Part shown: piece by piece, positions 17,461 to 26,600 of the stretch | How the letters are laid out: every line of letters starts with the position of its first letter | How positions within the stretch are numbered: the first letter of the stretch is position 1 | Assembly (NCBI RefSeq): GCF_000292525.1 | Contig: NZ_AEYF01000048.1 | Span: 124,001 to 188,000, forward strand | DNA from: Rhizobium sp. CCGE 510 | Lineage (GTDB): Bacteria > Pseudomonadota > Alphaproteobacteria > Rhizobiales > Rhizobiaceae | Length of the DNA stretch: 64,000 nt | Direction: 5' to 3' | Translations under genes and position numbers: made by a program | Notes under the pieces: model-generated | Database searches by the model: none | What the model saw: only the letters and a program-made list of their open reading frames with translations | Told to the model about the DNA's origin: nothing

Positions 17461-17483
17461 CGTTCGATTTATCTGTACGAAAT
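17461..17483. promoter_or_regulatory. operator-like direct repeat, copy 2
   Basis: CGTTCGATTTATCTGTACGA followed by AAT, starting exactly 50 bp after copy 1. The CGTTCG and ATCTGTACGAAA blocks are shared; 50 bp is close to five helical turns, so two repressor dimers could sit on one DNA face. Confidence 0.55.
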
Positions 17484-17534
17484 TAGGCGAACGAATCTTA
17501 CGGCGAGATCCCTTTTCGGGCGCAGGAGGAATGC

Positions 17535-18731
17535 ATGTTTCATGATCACCGACTTATCATGCGGGACGGGATGCTCATCGGCGCTCTGGAGCGGATGTGT
17601 GCCACATTCGAAATCGCGCCGAGCCAAGCGGAGCTCGCGAAGGAGCGCTACGACGGCGTCGGCGGATGGTTGGCGGAATCGGAGGATCCTTTGCTCAAAG
17701 CAATGGGAATTTTTCTCCAGGGATCGACGGCGATCGGAACGACTGTGAAGCCGATCGGCAGCAATGAACATGACGTCGATCTCGTAGCCCATGCGCCAAA
17801 CCTTGGAAATTGGGTCGAGCCTGTCGCGTTGAAGAAGGCAATCGGCGATCGGTTGAAAGCCAACGGCCATTACAAGCCGCTGCTGGTGGAGATGGCGCGC
17901 TGCTGGCGGCTCGTCTACGCCAACGAATTCCATATGGATATCACCCCGTCTATTCCGAACCGGGGCTGCAACATGGGTGGCGAGCTCGTTCCCGATCGGG
18001 CGCTCAAGATTTGGAAGCCATCAAACCCTAAAGGCTATAAGGCATTGTTCCTTGAACGCGTGAAGTTGGCGCCTCGTTTCCGGGTAGCAAAGAGCTTCCA
18101 TGCGGAAGATCGCGCGCGTGCCGACATCGAACCCTATCCGGAGCAGGTTCATTTTAAAGGCCTGCTGCAGAGGGTCGTCCAGATTTTGAAGCGGCATCGG
18201 GACGTTTTCATCGCGGTCAACGAAATCGACATGTCTCTGTCGCCGATTTCGGTGCTCGTTACAACGTTGGCGTCTCAGAGCTACGAATACTGCGTGAAGA
18301 CGTTTACCTACGACACGGAACTAGACCTGCTCTTCGACGTCATCCGCTACATGCCGGACTTCATCGAGGCGCGCAGCGTAAACGGTCGAATGCACTGGTT
18401 TGTCTGGAACGAGACGACCAAGGGCGAAAATTTCGCTGAAAAATGGAACGGTGATCCCAAGCGGGCAGAGATATTTTTCACCTGGCACTCTCGCGCTCTT
18501 GCCGACATCAGCAGGCTGAAAGATGTCGAGGGACTTGATGGCCTGAAGCGGCAGCTCGGCGACGCCTTTGGCTCCGGTCCGGCCAAAGCCGTAGTGGACT
18601 CGATCACCGAGGATATCTCGACCTCTCGCCAGAACGGCACCCTTGGCGTAGCACCCCGTATTGGCCTTGTGACCGGCATCACCACGGCCAGCGTAACGCC
18701 CGTACGCGCCAACACTTTCTTTGGGCGGTAG
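17535..18731 (+). CDS. CBASS CD-NTase (cyclic oligonucleotide synthase)
   Basis: 398-residue nucleotidyltransferase of the cGAS/DncV-like family, first gene of a CBASS operon. The active-site signature is G63-S64 (LQGSTAIGTTVKPIG), D80-V-D82 (NEHDVDLVAHA) and a third acidic residue D135 (EFHMDITPSIPN). It should make a cyclic di- or trinucleotide upon phage infection, activating Cap5. AGGAGG lies 6 bp before ATG 17535, so expression is probably strong when derepressed. The C-terminus ends TFFGR, with a glycine next to last; in type II CBASS the CD-NTase C-terminus is conjugated by the E2-type partner, so this tail is notable. The product nucleotide and CD-NTase clade cannot be told by eye. 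Confidence 0.9.
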   Translation: MFHDHRLIMRDGMLIGALERMCATFEIAPSQAELAKERYDGVGGWLAESEDPLLKAMGIFLQGSTAIGTTVKPIGSNEHDVDLVAHAPNLGNWVEPVALKKAIGDRLKANGHYKPLLVEMARCWRLVYANEFHMDITPSIPNRGCNMGGELVPDRALKIWKPSNPKGYKALFLERVKLAPRFRVAKSFHAEDRARADIEPYPEQVHFKGLLQRVVQILKRHRDVFIAVNEIDMSLSPISVLVTTLASQSYEYCVKTFTYDTELDLLFDVIRYMPDFIEARSVNGRMHWFVWNETTKGENFAEKWNGDPKRAEIFFTWHSRALADISRLKDVEGLDGLKRQLGDAFGSGPAKAVVDSITEDISTSRQNGTLGVAPRIGLVTGITTASVTPVRANTFFGR

Positions 18732-18736
18732 CCGCC

Positions 18737-19225
18737 ATGCGTTTTTCCGATCCGAAGCCATTGACCGCTGCGCAGCAGTTTCTTCTTTTGACGAAGAACC
18801 CGCTGTCGACTGGTGACGGTGAACTCGGATCGGGGCGTCTAAGGTGGCATTACAAAGCATCGCCAACACCTCTTTCCCGCATTTATGACGCGCGGCTGGA
18901 GTTTGCGCCTAACCACTCGCCGAGAGTGTTCATAGACGGCCCTGATCTCCTGATGCTGTCGGAAGGAGAGGATCTTCCACACGTATACGACCAGAAGCCC
19001 ACCCGCCTCTGTCTCTATTTACCACGAACCTATGAGTGGCAGCCATGGATGCGGCTCGATCAGACTATCATTCCGTGGACGTCACTTTGGCTCTTCTATT
19101 TCGAGGACTGGCTGATCGATGGCGAATGGCGGGGAGGGGGAGAGCATCCGGAGCATCGTAATGTAGAGCAGCGTATCAGCCGAAGCCGCTTGCAGCGGCG
19201 GCACGCACCTGGTCGAAGGGATTGA
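18737..19225 (+). CDS. E2-like conjugating protein of short type II CBASS
   Basis: 162-residue protein 5 bp after the CD-NTase gene. It lacks standard annotation but has the shape of an E2 catalytic site: H82-V-Y then R90-L-C92-L-Y (DLPHVYDQKPTRLCLY), as in the HP...CL motif of ubiquitin-conjugating enzymes. TIIPWTSLWLFYFEDWLIDG follows, a tail seen in CBASS E2 proteins. No E1 or JAB (Cap3) gene is present, so this is the E2-only (short type II) arrangement, in which a lone E2 attaches to the CD-NTase C-terminus and raises its activity. C92 is the predicted catalytic cysteine. The family call is inference from motif and operon position. Confidence 0.75.
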   Translation: MRFSDPKPLTAAQQFLLLTKNPLSTGDGELGSGRLRWHYKASPTPLSRIYDARLEFAPNHSPRVFIDGPDLLMLSEGEDLPHVYDQKPTRLCLYLPRTYEWQPWMRLDQTIIPWTSLWLFYFEDWLIDGEWRGGGEHPEHRNVEQRISRSRLQRRHAPGRRD

Positions 19226-19229
19226 ATGA

Positions 19230-20357
19230 ATGGCAAAGTCCAAGATTCCCGACAAGGTCCAGCGTGCGCTTTGGGCGCGTGCGGCAGGCCGTTGTCAGTT
19301 TCGTGGCTGCAACTGCGAGCTCATAGGCGACCTCCTCTCAGGAAAGGAGGATAAGATGTTTGGCTTTGTTGCCCACATCGTCGCCGACTCGCCTGAGGGA
19401 ACCCGCGGTCATCCGACCAGATCGGCACTTCTCGCCAAGGATCTCTCCAATCTTATGCTTCTGTGCGCCAAATGCCATCGCTTGATTGATAATGAAGCGC
19501 CTGACGAGCATCCAGAGGAACTTCTGCTACTCATGAAGGAGGAGCACGAACGGAGGGTGCGCTTGGCAACAGGTATCCAGCCGGATCGCGCTTCACATGT
19601 CATTCGTTTCGGTGCCAACATTGGCAAAAACGAAGCGCTCGTCGCTAGAGACGATATTTTTGCATCAATGCTGCCGGATCGCTCACCTGCATCCTTTGAA
19701 ACGATCGATCTCGAAATGCTTGGTCTGTCGCTTGATGATGCCGATGAGCAGTATTGGCAAATTCAGCAGGGTAATTTGCAACGTCAGTTCGCCGACAAAA
19801 TCAGGGGGCGAATCGAACGGCAGCAAATCACCCATGCCAGTGTTTTTGCGCTGGCACCCCAGCCGCTCTTGATCGAGCTCGGACGGCAGCTTTGCGACAT
19901 TCTGCCCGCCGAGGTTCATCAGCGACATCGTGAGCCCGCCACATGGAAATGGCAGAATGATACGCCTTCGATCAAGTTTCAGACCGTGACGCCGAGCGAG
20001 ATCCACCCGACGGTTGCGCTTATTCTGGGCCTCAGTGCTTCCGTTTCCCAGGACCGGATCGTTTCCGTTCTAGGGGATGAAGTTTCAGTTTGGTCGATAA
20101 CTGCGAAGTCACCACACAACGACATCATGAGGAACGCTGGCGACCTTTCCCGCTTTCGCCAGGAGCTGAGACGGCTCTTTGGCCGAATAAAGTCGGTACA
20201 CGGAGAAGGGGCAACGATAAACGTTTTTCCCGCCTTGCCGGTCTCGGCGGCGGTGGAAGTGGGGCGCGTGTGGATGCCAAAGGCTGATTTGCCTTTGAAT
20301 GTGTTTGATCAGAATCGCAGGATCGGTGGTTTCGCATCTGCTCTGACGATCCAGTGA
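19230..20357 (+). CDS. cap5: Cap5 HNH-SAVED effector endonuclease
   Basis: 375-residue CBASS effector. The N-terminal HNH nuclease domain has C22 and C27 (RCQFRGCNCEL), H49 (FGFVAHIVADSPEGTRG) and C79-C82-H83 (LMLLCAKCHRLIDN). The C-terminal SAVED domain, about residues 160-375, contains VFALAPQPLLIELGRQL, TVALILGLSAS and INVFPALPVSAAVEVGR, typical of cyclic-oligonucleotide sensors. Binding of the nucleotide made by the CD-NTase lets Cap5 oligomerise and cut double-stranded DNA non-specifically, killing the infected cell. It starts 4 bp after the E2 gene and is the last gene of the operon. All key residues are present. Confidence 0.92.
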   Translation: MAKSKIPDKVQRALWARAAGRCQFRGCNCELIGDLLSGKEDKMFGFVAHIVADSPEGTRGHPTRSALLAKDLSNLMLLCAKCHRLIDNEAPDEHPEELLLLMKEEHERRVRLATGIQPDRASHVIRFGANIGKNEALVARDDIFASMLPDRSPASFETIDLEMLGLSLDDADEQYWQIQQGNLQRQFADKIRGRIERQQITHASVFALAPQPLLIELGRQLCDILPAEVHQRHREPATWKWQNDTPSIKFQTVTPSEIHPTVALILGLSASVSQDRIVSVLGDEVSVWSITAKSPHNDIMRNAGDLSRFRQELRRLFGRIKSVHGEGATINVFPALPVSAAVEVGRVWMPKADLPLNVFDQNRRIGGFASALTIQ

Positions 20358-20409
20358 CTTCGCTGCTAAGGCCCACCAAAACAAGCTTCACCAAGTAGGG
20401 GCGAGCTAG

Positions 20410-20437
20410 TTGAAGTGGTTGCTATCTGTGGTAGATT
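20410..20437 (+). promoter_or_regulatory. candidate promoter before the DUF2235 gene
   Basis: TTGAAG at 20410-20415 and TAGATT at 20432-20437 with 16-bp spacing, 28 bp before the DUF2235 start, resemble a sigma70-type promoter. The gap after cap5 (108 bp) and this motif suggest the next three genes form their own transcript. Confidence 0.35.
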
Positions 20438-20465
20438 TTTGGCGCATTGAGGGGAGACTAACGAT

Positions 20466-21626
20466 TTGCCCAAGAACATCGTCGTCTGCTGTGATGGAAC
20501 CGGCAACGAAATCGGCGTGAACATGTCCAATGTTCTCAAGCTGTATAGGATGCTTGAGAAGGATGACGATCAAGTTGTGTATTACGACCCTGGCGTTGGA
20601 ACGTTGGGTCAACGAAAGACCTGGGGGAGAATTAGCCAGAACGCAAAAGGCGTTCTGGGGCTTGGCACAGGCTATGGCCTGGACGACGATGTGCTTGGTG
20701 CCTATCGTTTTTTGGCTGAACATTACAGTGAAGGCGACCAGGTATTTCTTTTCGGCTTCAGCCGCGGCGCTTACAGTGTCCGTGTCCTTGCTGGCTTCAT
20801 TCACCTCCTCGGTTTATTGCACCAGGACCAGCTGAACTACGTCGGCTATGCGTTCGCCGCTTACAAGCGCGCCGCCATGGACGGTGAAGATCTTTCGGTA
20901 GCTTGGCACTTCCGGAGAATTGTTGGCGGACGGACGATACCGATCAAGTTCCTTGGCGTCTGGGATACCGTTGCATCCGTCATCGTGCCGCGACCTGACC
21001 GCTTCTACATCCCGAGTTTGGAGACACTGCCTTACACGCTGCAGAACCCAAGCGTTGAAGTCTTCCGTCAAGCAATTGCCATCGATGAATTTCGCCGGAT
21101 GTTTCGATTGCGTAGATGGAAAGAGGGCCAGGAATTCAAGCCAAATCGCTTTTCGACGTCGCAGCCTCGAAAGCAAGACAGCCGCCAGGTTTGGTTCGCG
21201 GGCTGCCATTCCGACATCGGCGGTGGCTATCCGGAGGACGAGAGCGGGCTATCAAAATTCCCGCTCCGCTGGATGATTCAACAAGCCAAGGCAAACGGGC
21301 TGAGCGTAAACACGTCGATGTTCAATCACCTCGTGGAAGGAAAGGCGAGGAGTGATAGTGAACATGAGTACGCTGAGCCCAGCGTAAGTGCGAAGTTGCA
21401 CGTATCAGCAACCGGCGCCTGGCGTATTCTCGAGTGGGTGCCGAAGAAGATGAAATGGCGAGAATGGCCAAAACGCAAGGGCCTGCTTGGCTACTACCTG
21501 CCCCATTGCGAGCCGCGAGTCATTCCTGAAGGAGCGAAGATCCACGAGTCGGCGCTCCATCGGAAGGAAGCTGTGTCATCCTATCGCCCGCAGAATTTGC
21601 CTGCGGCCTATGACCTGGAAATGTGA
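20466..21626 (+). CDS. DUF2235 alpha/beta-hydrolase-like protein
   Basis: 386-residue protein starting with TTG at 20466 behind GAGGGGAGA. It has DUF2235 hallmarks: the N-terminal IVVCCDGTGNE, VYYDPGVGT, the nucleophile elbow G97-F-S99-R-G101 (VFLFGFSRGAYSVRVLAGF), FLGVWDTVAS and a late histidine region (AGCHSDIGGGYPE). These supply the Ser, Asp and His of a lipase-like triad. DUF2235 is best known in the Tle1 type VI phospholipase effectors, but here there are no secretion genes; it heads a unit with a nuclease-motif protein and a helicase-nuclease. A membrane-damaging effector or a regulatory esterase are both conceivable; the substrate is unknown. Confidence 0.85.
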   Translation: MPKNIVVCCDGTGNEIGVNMSNVLKLYRMLEKDDDQVVYYDPGVGTLGQRKTWGRISQNAKGVLGLGTGYGLDDDVLGAYRFLAEHYSEGDQVFLFGFSRGAYSVRVLAGFIHLLGLLHQDQLNYVGYAFAAYKRAAMDGEDLSVAWHFRRIVGGRTIPIKFLGVWDTVASVIVPRPDRFYIPSLETLPYTLQNPSVEVFRQAIAIDEFRRMFRLRRWKEGQEFKPNRFSTSQPRKQDSRQVWFAGCHSDIGGGYPEDESGLSKFPLRWMIQQAKANGLSVNTSMFNHLVEGKARSDSEHEYAEPSVSAKLHVSATGAWRILEWVPKKMKWREWPKRKGLLGYYLPHCEPRVIPEGAKIHESALHRKEAVSSYRPQNLPAAYDLEM

Positions 21627-21696
21627 GGATGCGGGACGGTTCGATGTTATTTCATCACGTGCCGTTGCTGGCGCGCTGACGAATGGGGGAAAGTTA

Positions 21697-23571
21697 ATGG
21701 CACTGTCCAGCGATCAATGTACGCCTTACTTGTCGGTTTCGATCTACAAAGCCACCAACGGAGAGGCCGTCTCATCAAATGAGCTGCTTACCGCCATCCG
21801 CGATCTCGCAAAAGACAATGCTGACAAGAAAGGCACGGAAAAACCAAGATTTCCTGCGGTCCAAGACCCGTCCATCGAAAGTGGCGGAACGACGATTGCC
21901 TGGGCGCACTACGTCGAAAAGCGATCACCGAGTTGGTTCTCCGGTGAGGGCATTGCAGACACGCTCAATCAGCTGATCATTGTTGCCAAACGCGGTGATT
22001 TATACGCGTTGCAGTTCTCGGATAATGGTCTTCGAGGTACGGTAGCAAAGAAAATTCTGCGCGAGACCAATGGACCTTTCACGAGAATTAGGCGGCTTAG
22101 TTCGAGCGAGATCAACAAGGCATTTGTCGAGAGCCAGGTTCGCACGCTTTGGCTCAGCGGCACCCATCGCCGAACAACGATCAAGCCTGACTCGAAAATA
22201 CTGTCGGGACTTGAGTTGGAGACTTCCCTCGATCCACTTGGGGACCAGACCTACTACTTCAGCTCGGTCCGCAGCACGATGTCCTTGTCGGAACAGCTCA
22301 CAAGTGCAGTAGTCGGCGCAAGTCCAACCGGGAGCAGGATCTGGATTGGACCCACACGGTCTTGGGAGGAGTTCATCGTCAACGTCGGTCTAATCCTTGA
22401 TCGAGCCACAAACTGCATAAACGATGCAGCGCGAGCGGACATGCCGCTTCCTATCCTCGCTTCGGCTATAACCACACTGGAAGGAATTGAGCAACCTTAC
22501 GATTTAGCTTTCATTGTCCCCGAACAGGTGAATGATGGAGTCGGACACGTAGGCGAAGACGAACTTCGATGGCTTCAGCAGTTCGGCGATGCCGCAAGGT
22601 TTGAAATTACGGCGACGGCCGAAAGCGCCAACTTTGAAGCCGAAGTCTACTGGGCTGATGTAAGGCTCGGGCGGCTGGCCTACGAATTCGAGCGAACGCT
22701 GGGTTCCGATGTTCGTCTCAAAATTCGGAAGGTTGACGGCTTCGACAACGCGGACCGAGATGTCGAGATCCTTAAGATCTGTCGGCAGCCAGATAACATC
22801 ACGGCTTATTTCGACACTGGTCACACTTTCTCCCGTGGTCATTTCTATGAAACCAGGTTTCGCGACGCCAAGTTCTCGGACTGGCAATGGGTCTCGATGG
22901 CCCATGATGGAACTGCGTTCTGGCAGGAAAAGCCGCTGGATGGGCAACGCTTTGCTGTTGAAAATACCGGCAATGCTGAGGACAGTTCTCTCTTTGGCAT
23001 GGTTGCCAGACACTGGCCCAATCTGGATGCACGGGGCCTGCAAACTGGATGGCTAGTCTGCGACGACGGCGCGATGGAATCTGCAGATTTCATCCATTTA
23101 AACGACATAAGCGATCCGCCTGAGTTGACCCTAATCCACGTGAAGGGCAGCGGTTCCGACAATGCCAATCGTGGGATTTCCGTTTCTGACTATGAGGTCG
23201 TCGTCGGGCAGGCGGTTAAGAATCTGCGCCACGTTGATCGCGGATTGCTAAGAGAGAAGTTGGCAAAGAATGCCGATGGGGTGCTCCAGAATGCAGTTTG
23301 GCACGACGGGCAACGTCAGGAAAATAGGGGAGCGTTACTCGCGATTCTCGATGGCCTGGGCTCCAACCTGAAAACAAAAGTGGTCGTGTTTCAGCCCCGT
23401 GTCCGTCGCAGCGTCTTAAATGCCATTCGTGGCAAGATGGCTGACGGCAACTTGGTCGATTCAGATGTTCGGCGCATGCAGCAACTGGACGCCCTTCTTC
23501 TTGGAGCGCGAGCTGATTGCTTTTCACTGGGGGCAGCCTTTGCGGTGATTGCGGATGCCGACGATGCTTAG
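21697..23571 (+). CDS. 624-aa protein with C-terminal PD-(D/E)xK-like domain
   Basis: Protein of unknown family. I start at ATG 21697 (MALSSDQC), 70 bp after the DUF2235 gene, rather than at an earlier in-frame start inside that gene. The first 400 residues show no motif I know (YKATNGEAVSSNELLTAIRD; DLYALQFSDNGLRGTVAKKI). The C-terminal part (from about residue 455) reads CDDGAMESADFI, then LTLIHVKGS, then YEVVVGQAVKN (from residue 499). The same series of blocks occurs in the helicase encoded next (DDDGTGEFADVI, VLMCHCKYA, YEVAGQSLKS). The D...hxK arrangement is that of PD-(D/E)xK nucleases. It probably acts with the helicase as a DNA-targeting complex. No signal peptide or membrane helix is seen. 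Confidence 0.75.
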   Translation: MALSSDQCTPYLSVSIYKATNGEAVSSNELLTAIRDLAKDNADKKGTEKPRFPAVQDPSIESGGTTIAWAHYVEKRSPSWFSGEGIADTLNQLIIVAKRGDLYALQFSDNGLRGTVAKKILRETNGPFTRIRRLSSSEINKAFVESQVRTLWLSGTHRRTTIKPDSKILSGLELETSLDPLGDQTYYFSSVRSTMSLSEQLTSAVVGASPTGSRIWIGPTRSWEEFIVNVGLILDRATNCINDAARADMPLPILASAITTLEGIEQPYDLAFIVPEQVNDGVGHVGEDELRWLQQFGDAARFEITATAESANFEAEVYWADVRLGRLAYEFERTLGSDVRLKIRKVDGFDNADRDVEILKICRQPDNITAYFDTGHTFSRGHFYETRFRDAKFSDWQWVSMAHDGTAFWQEKPLDGQRFAVENTGNAEDSSLFGMVARHWPNLDARGLQTGWLVCDDGAMESADFIHLNDISDPPELTLIHVKGSGSDNANRGISVSDYEVVVGQAVKNLRHVDRGLLREKLAKNADGVLQNAVWHDGQRQENRGALLAILDGLGSNLKTKVVVFQPRVRRSVLNAIRGKMADGNLVDSDVRRMQQLDALLLGARADCFSLGAAFAVIADADDA

Positions 23572-23676
23572 GGCCCGTGCAACTCCAACACGAATTTATG
23601 TCGTTGATGGTATACCAATGGCGATGGATAGTCTCTGCGCCGACAAGACTACTACCGACGGGACCAAGGGGTTATT

Positions 23677-26600
23677 TTGAAAGAGCTGGACATCGTCGCG
23701 CGAGACTTATTTGGCGAGCCTGTTACCGAACCAACGCGTCGCGATGGGAGGAAAAGGCTTCCCTATCGATCATCTCCAGATCCAGTCCCGCCGCCCCCCG
23801 AACCCGATCCCCGTAAGTTTAGGCTCTCAATTCCTCCTTTCGTTTCTATTGACGGCTCGATTGATAGGAATCCACTGCGCCAGTACGCGTGGAAGGGAAG
23901 GGTTCTTGAGGGTACGCTGGAACCGTTCTCTGTGAAGCGGCTGAGCGGCTTTCGCTTCCGGTCGATTGCGGGCGAAACGATTGTCATAGTCCCGAGGAAA
24001 ACGCTGACAGTAATGGACAATGAACCGGTGCTTCTGGTGGCTGATGCGGAAACGCCTGAAGCCATACAGGACGTGCTCGAAACAGGCCGCGGAACCTGGT
24101 TGTCCCCGAAACCTGCTAGGCCCGCGACGATTCCGCTCGAAGAGGCGCGTGAGCTCTGCCAAAAGCCGCTCGAATCATGGCGCGGCAGATTCACTTTTCG
24201 GGAAGGTCACCGTGCAACAGCAACTACGGCCGCTGTTGCGGGCCTGAGAAGGCCCCAAGTAGGCGCTCTTCATGCGGCTCTCGCCCATATCACCAGCTCT
24301 TTAGAGCCGGCAACCATTGTCATGCCTACAGGGACCGGCAAGACGGAAACAATGCTTGCGATCTACGCTCATGAGCAGTTCGAGCGCCTCATGGTCGTTG
24401 TGCCTACGGACGCCCTGCGGGACCAGATTGCCAGCAAGTTCGAAACTATGGGGGTCCTGCAGGATCAGGAATGCCTTCCGGTCGATGCAGGATATCCTGT
24501 TGTTTTGCGTCTGGAACACATCCCGAAATCTACCGAAGACGTGGAAAAGTTGTTCGTGCGCTCGAATGTAATTGTGACGACAATGTCGATCGCAGGAAAG
24601 GCGAAGGCGGAAGTCCAGGAACGCATGGCGCAGATGTGCGGCGCGCTGTTTATCGATGAGGCGCATCACATAGGAGCAAAGACGTGGCGAGCATTTCGCG
24701 CGTGGTTCTCTGAAGCGGCGTCAGACAAGCTCATCTTCCAGTTTACGGCGACGCCGTTCCGCGAGGACGGCGGAAAAGTTGATGGCAAATTCATTTACTA
24801 CTATCCACTGTCCAAGGCGCAGAATGAAGACTACTTCGGGAGGATTGCCTTCCGCGCCGTCAGCGATCTGGATGGCGATGAGGCCGATGATGAAATCATG
24901 CGCCTTGTCGGAGAGACACTGGACCGAGACATCGCGGCGGGACACAGCCACCTTGCCATGGTACGTTGCAAGAAGATTGCCCGCGCCAAGGATCTACACA
25001 GGAAGTATGCCGCCGCGCTGGCACGCTACAATCCGGTCATCGTCCATAGCGATCAGAGCGATACAGAACGTCGCCTGAATCTTGCTGCTCTTCGCCGTTT
25101 TGACAGCCGGATCATCGTATGTGTCGACATGCTCGGCGAGGGTTTCGATCTTCCGGAACTGAAGATCGCTGGCGTTCACGACGTTTTTGCCAGCGTCGCG
25201 GTTACTCTACAGTTCGTGGGGCGGTTTGCCCGTGGGCGGGACGATCTGGGTATCGCAACAGTGGTCGCCAATACCGATCAGGATCGCGTAGATCGCGCGC
25301 TCGCCAAGCTTTACGCTGAAGAGGCGGACTGGAATATTCTGGTATCAACTATCAATTCAGATCGCTTCGGCCGCGAAATGGGGCGTGCCGAGGTGCTTGC
25401 GGGCTTCACCGGCGAACTGAGAGAGATCCCGCTTCAGACCATCGAGCCAACGATGAGCACTATAGTGTTCCGGGTGAAGGAGTGTGAAAACTGGGACCCG
25501 CACAGGATCGAGGACGTTGTGCCGGTCGGATCGTTTATAGGCATGAAACTTAATCAGAAGGAGCGCATCGCCGTCAGCATTCTCCGGCATGAGAAGATTG
25601 CCAAGTGGACGACATCAGCGACAGCGACAGACGTTGTGTGGGAACTGGTCCTCGCGCACTGGGACGAGAATACGAGCCTCCTCTATCTTACCAGCACAGG
25701 AGGTGCAGCGACGGACTTTCTGGCGAAGGCTATCTGCGGCGATCAGACGACACGTATTAGGGATCAGGCTGTGTTCCGGTGCTTCCACGATTTCAATCAG
25801 CTGGTTATCCGCAATCTCGGTATGACGCACCGGCAGGGCGCCGGGACCCGCTATTCTATGCTGATGGGTATCGACGTTAGCGACGGCATCGACAGTTTGA
25901 TGAAATCCGAGCGCATTCAGAATAACATCTTCGGATCGGGGTTCGAAGGCGGAGAACCCCGGACACTGGGGTGCTCCATAAAAGGAAAATTCTGGTCACA
26001 GTCACGCATCCATGACCTGACAGACTGGACCGAATGGTGTCACCGCATCGGGGCTTTGCTCGACAACGATAGCATTCCGGACTCTGCGGCCTTCGCGTCA
26101 GCAATGAGGCCGCAGTTAATAACGACACGGCCCGACGCCCATCCTCTAGTTATCTACTGGCCCATGAGCCTGCTTCTTTCGTTCGAAGAGCGAGTCGAAA
26201 TTTCCTTCGGCGACGTTTCCCACCCGTTCGCCGAGTGTGAGGTTGCGCTCTCAAGCAACGATCGCAGCGGCCCATTGAAATTCGAGGTGCGGGCTCACGA
26301 TACCAGCGCTTCGTTCGAGATTGGATTCACGGCGACCGATGCAACGTACACTCAGACATCCGGACCTGCCTGCCGCATCAAAACGCCGCGTCACGACTTG
26401 TCGATGGCGGAGTATTTTGCGGACGATGCTCCGCAGATTGATTTCGGCGATGGTTCGTTTCTCATATACTCGCATCTTTATGTTCCACCTAAGGAACTGG
26501 ACCTGGCTTCCATCATGGACAGTGCGGTCGTGCCTTGGAATTGGACGGGCACCAATCCCAGGATCGAGTCACAGGGACCGGAGCGTCGGGCAGACTCGAT

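Noticed and set aside
20466..21626. Type VI secretion effector interpretation of the DUF2235 protein
   Set aside because: No VgrG, PAAR, Hcp or immunity-type neighbour is present; the context is nuclease and helicase genes, so a secreted effector role is not supported.
21487..21696. N-terminal extension of the 624-aa protein
   Set aside because: It would overlap the end of the DUF2235 gene by 140 bp and is Arg/Ser-rich; ATG 21697 fits the spacing better.
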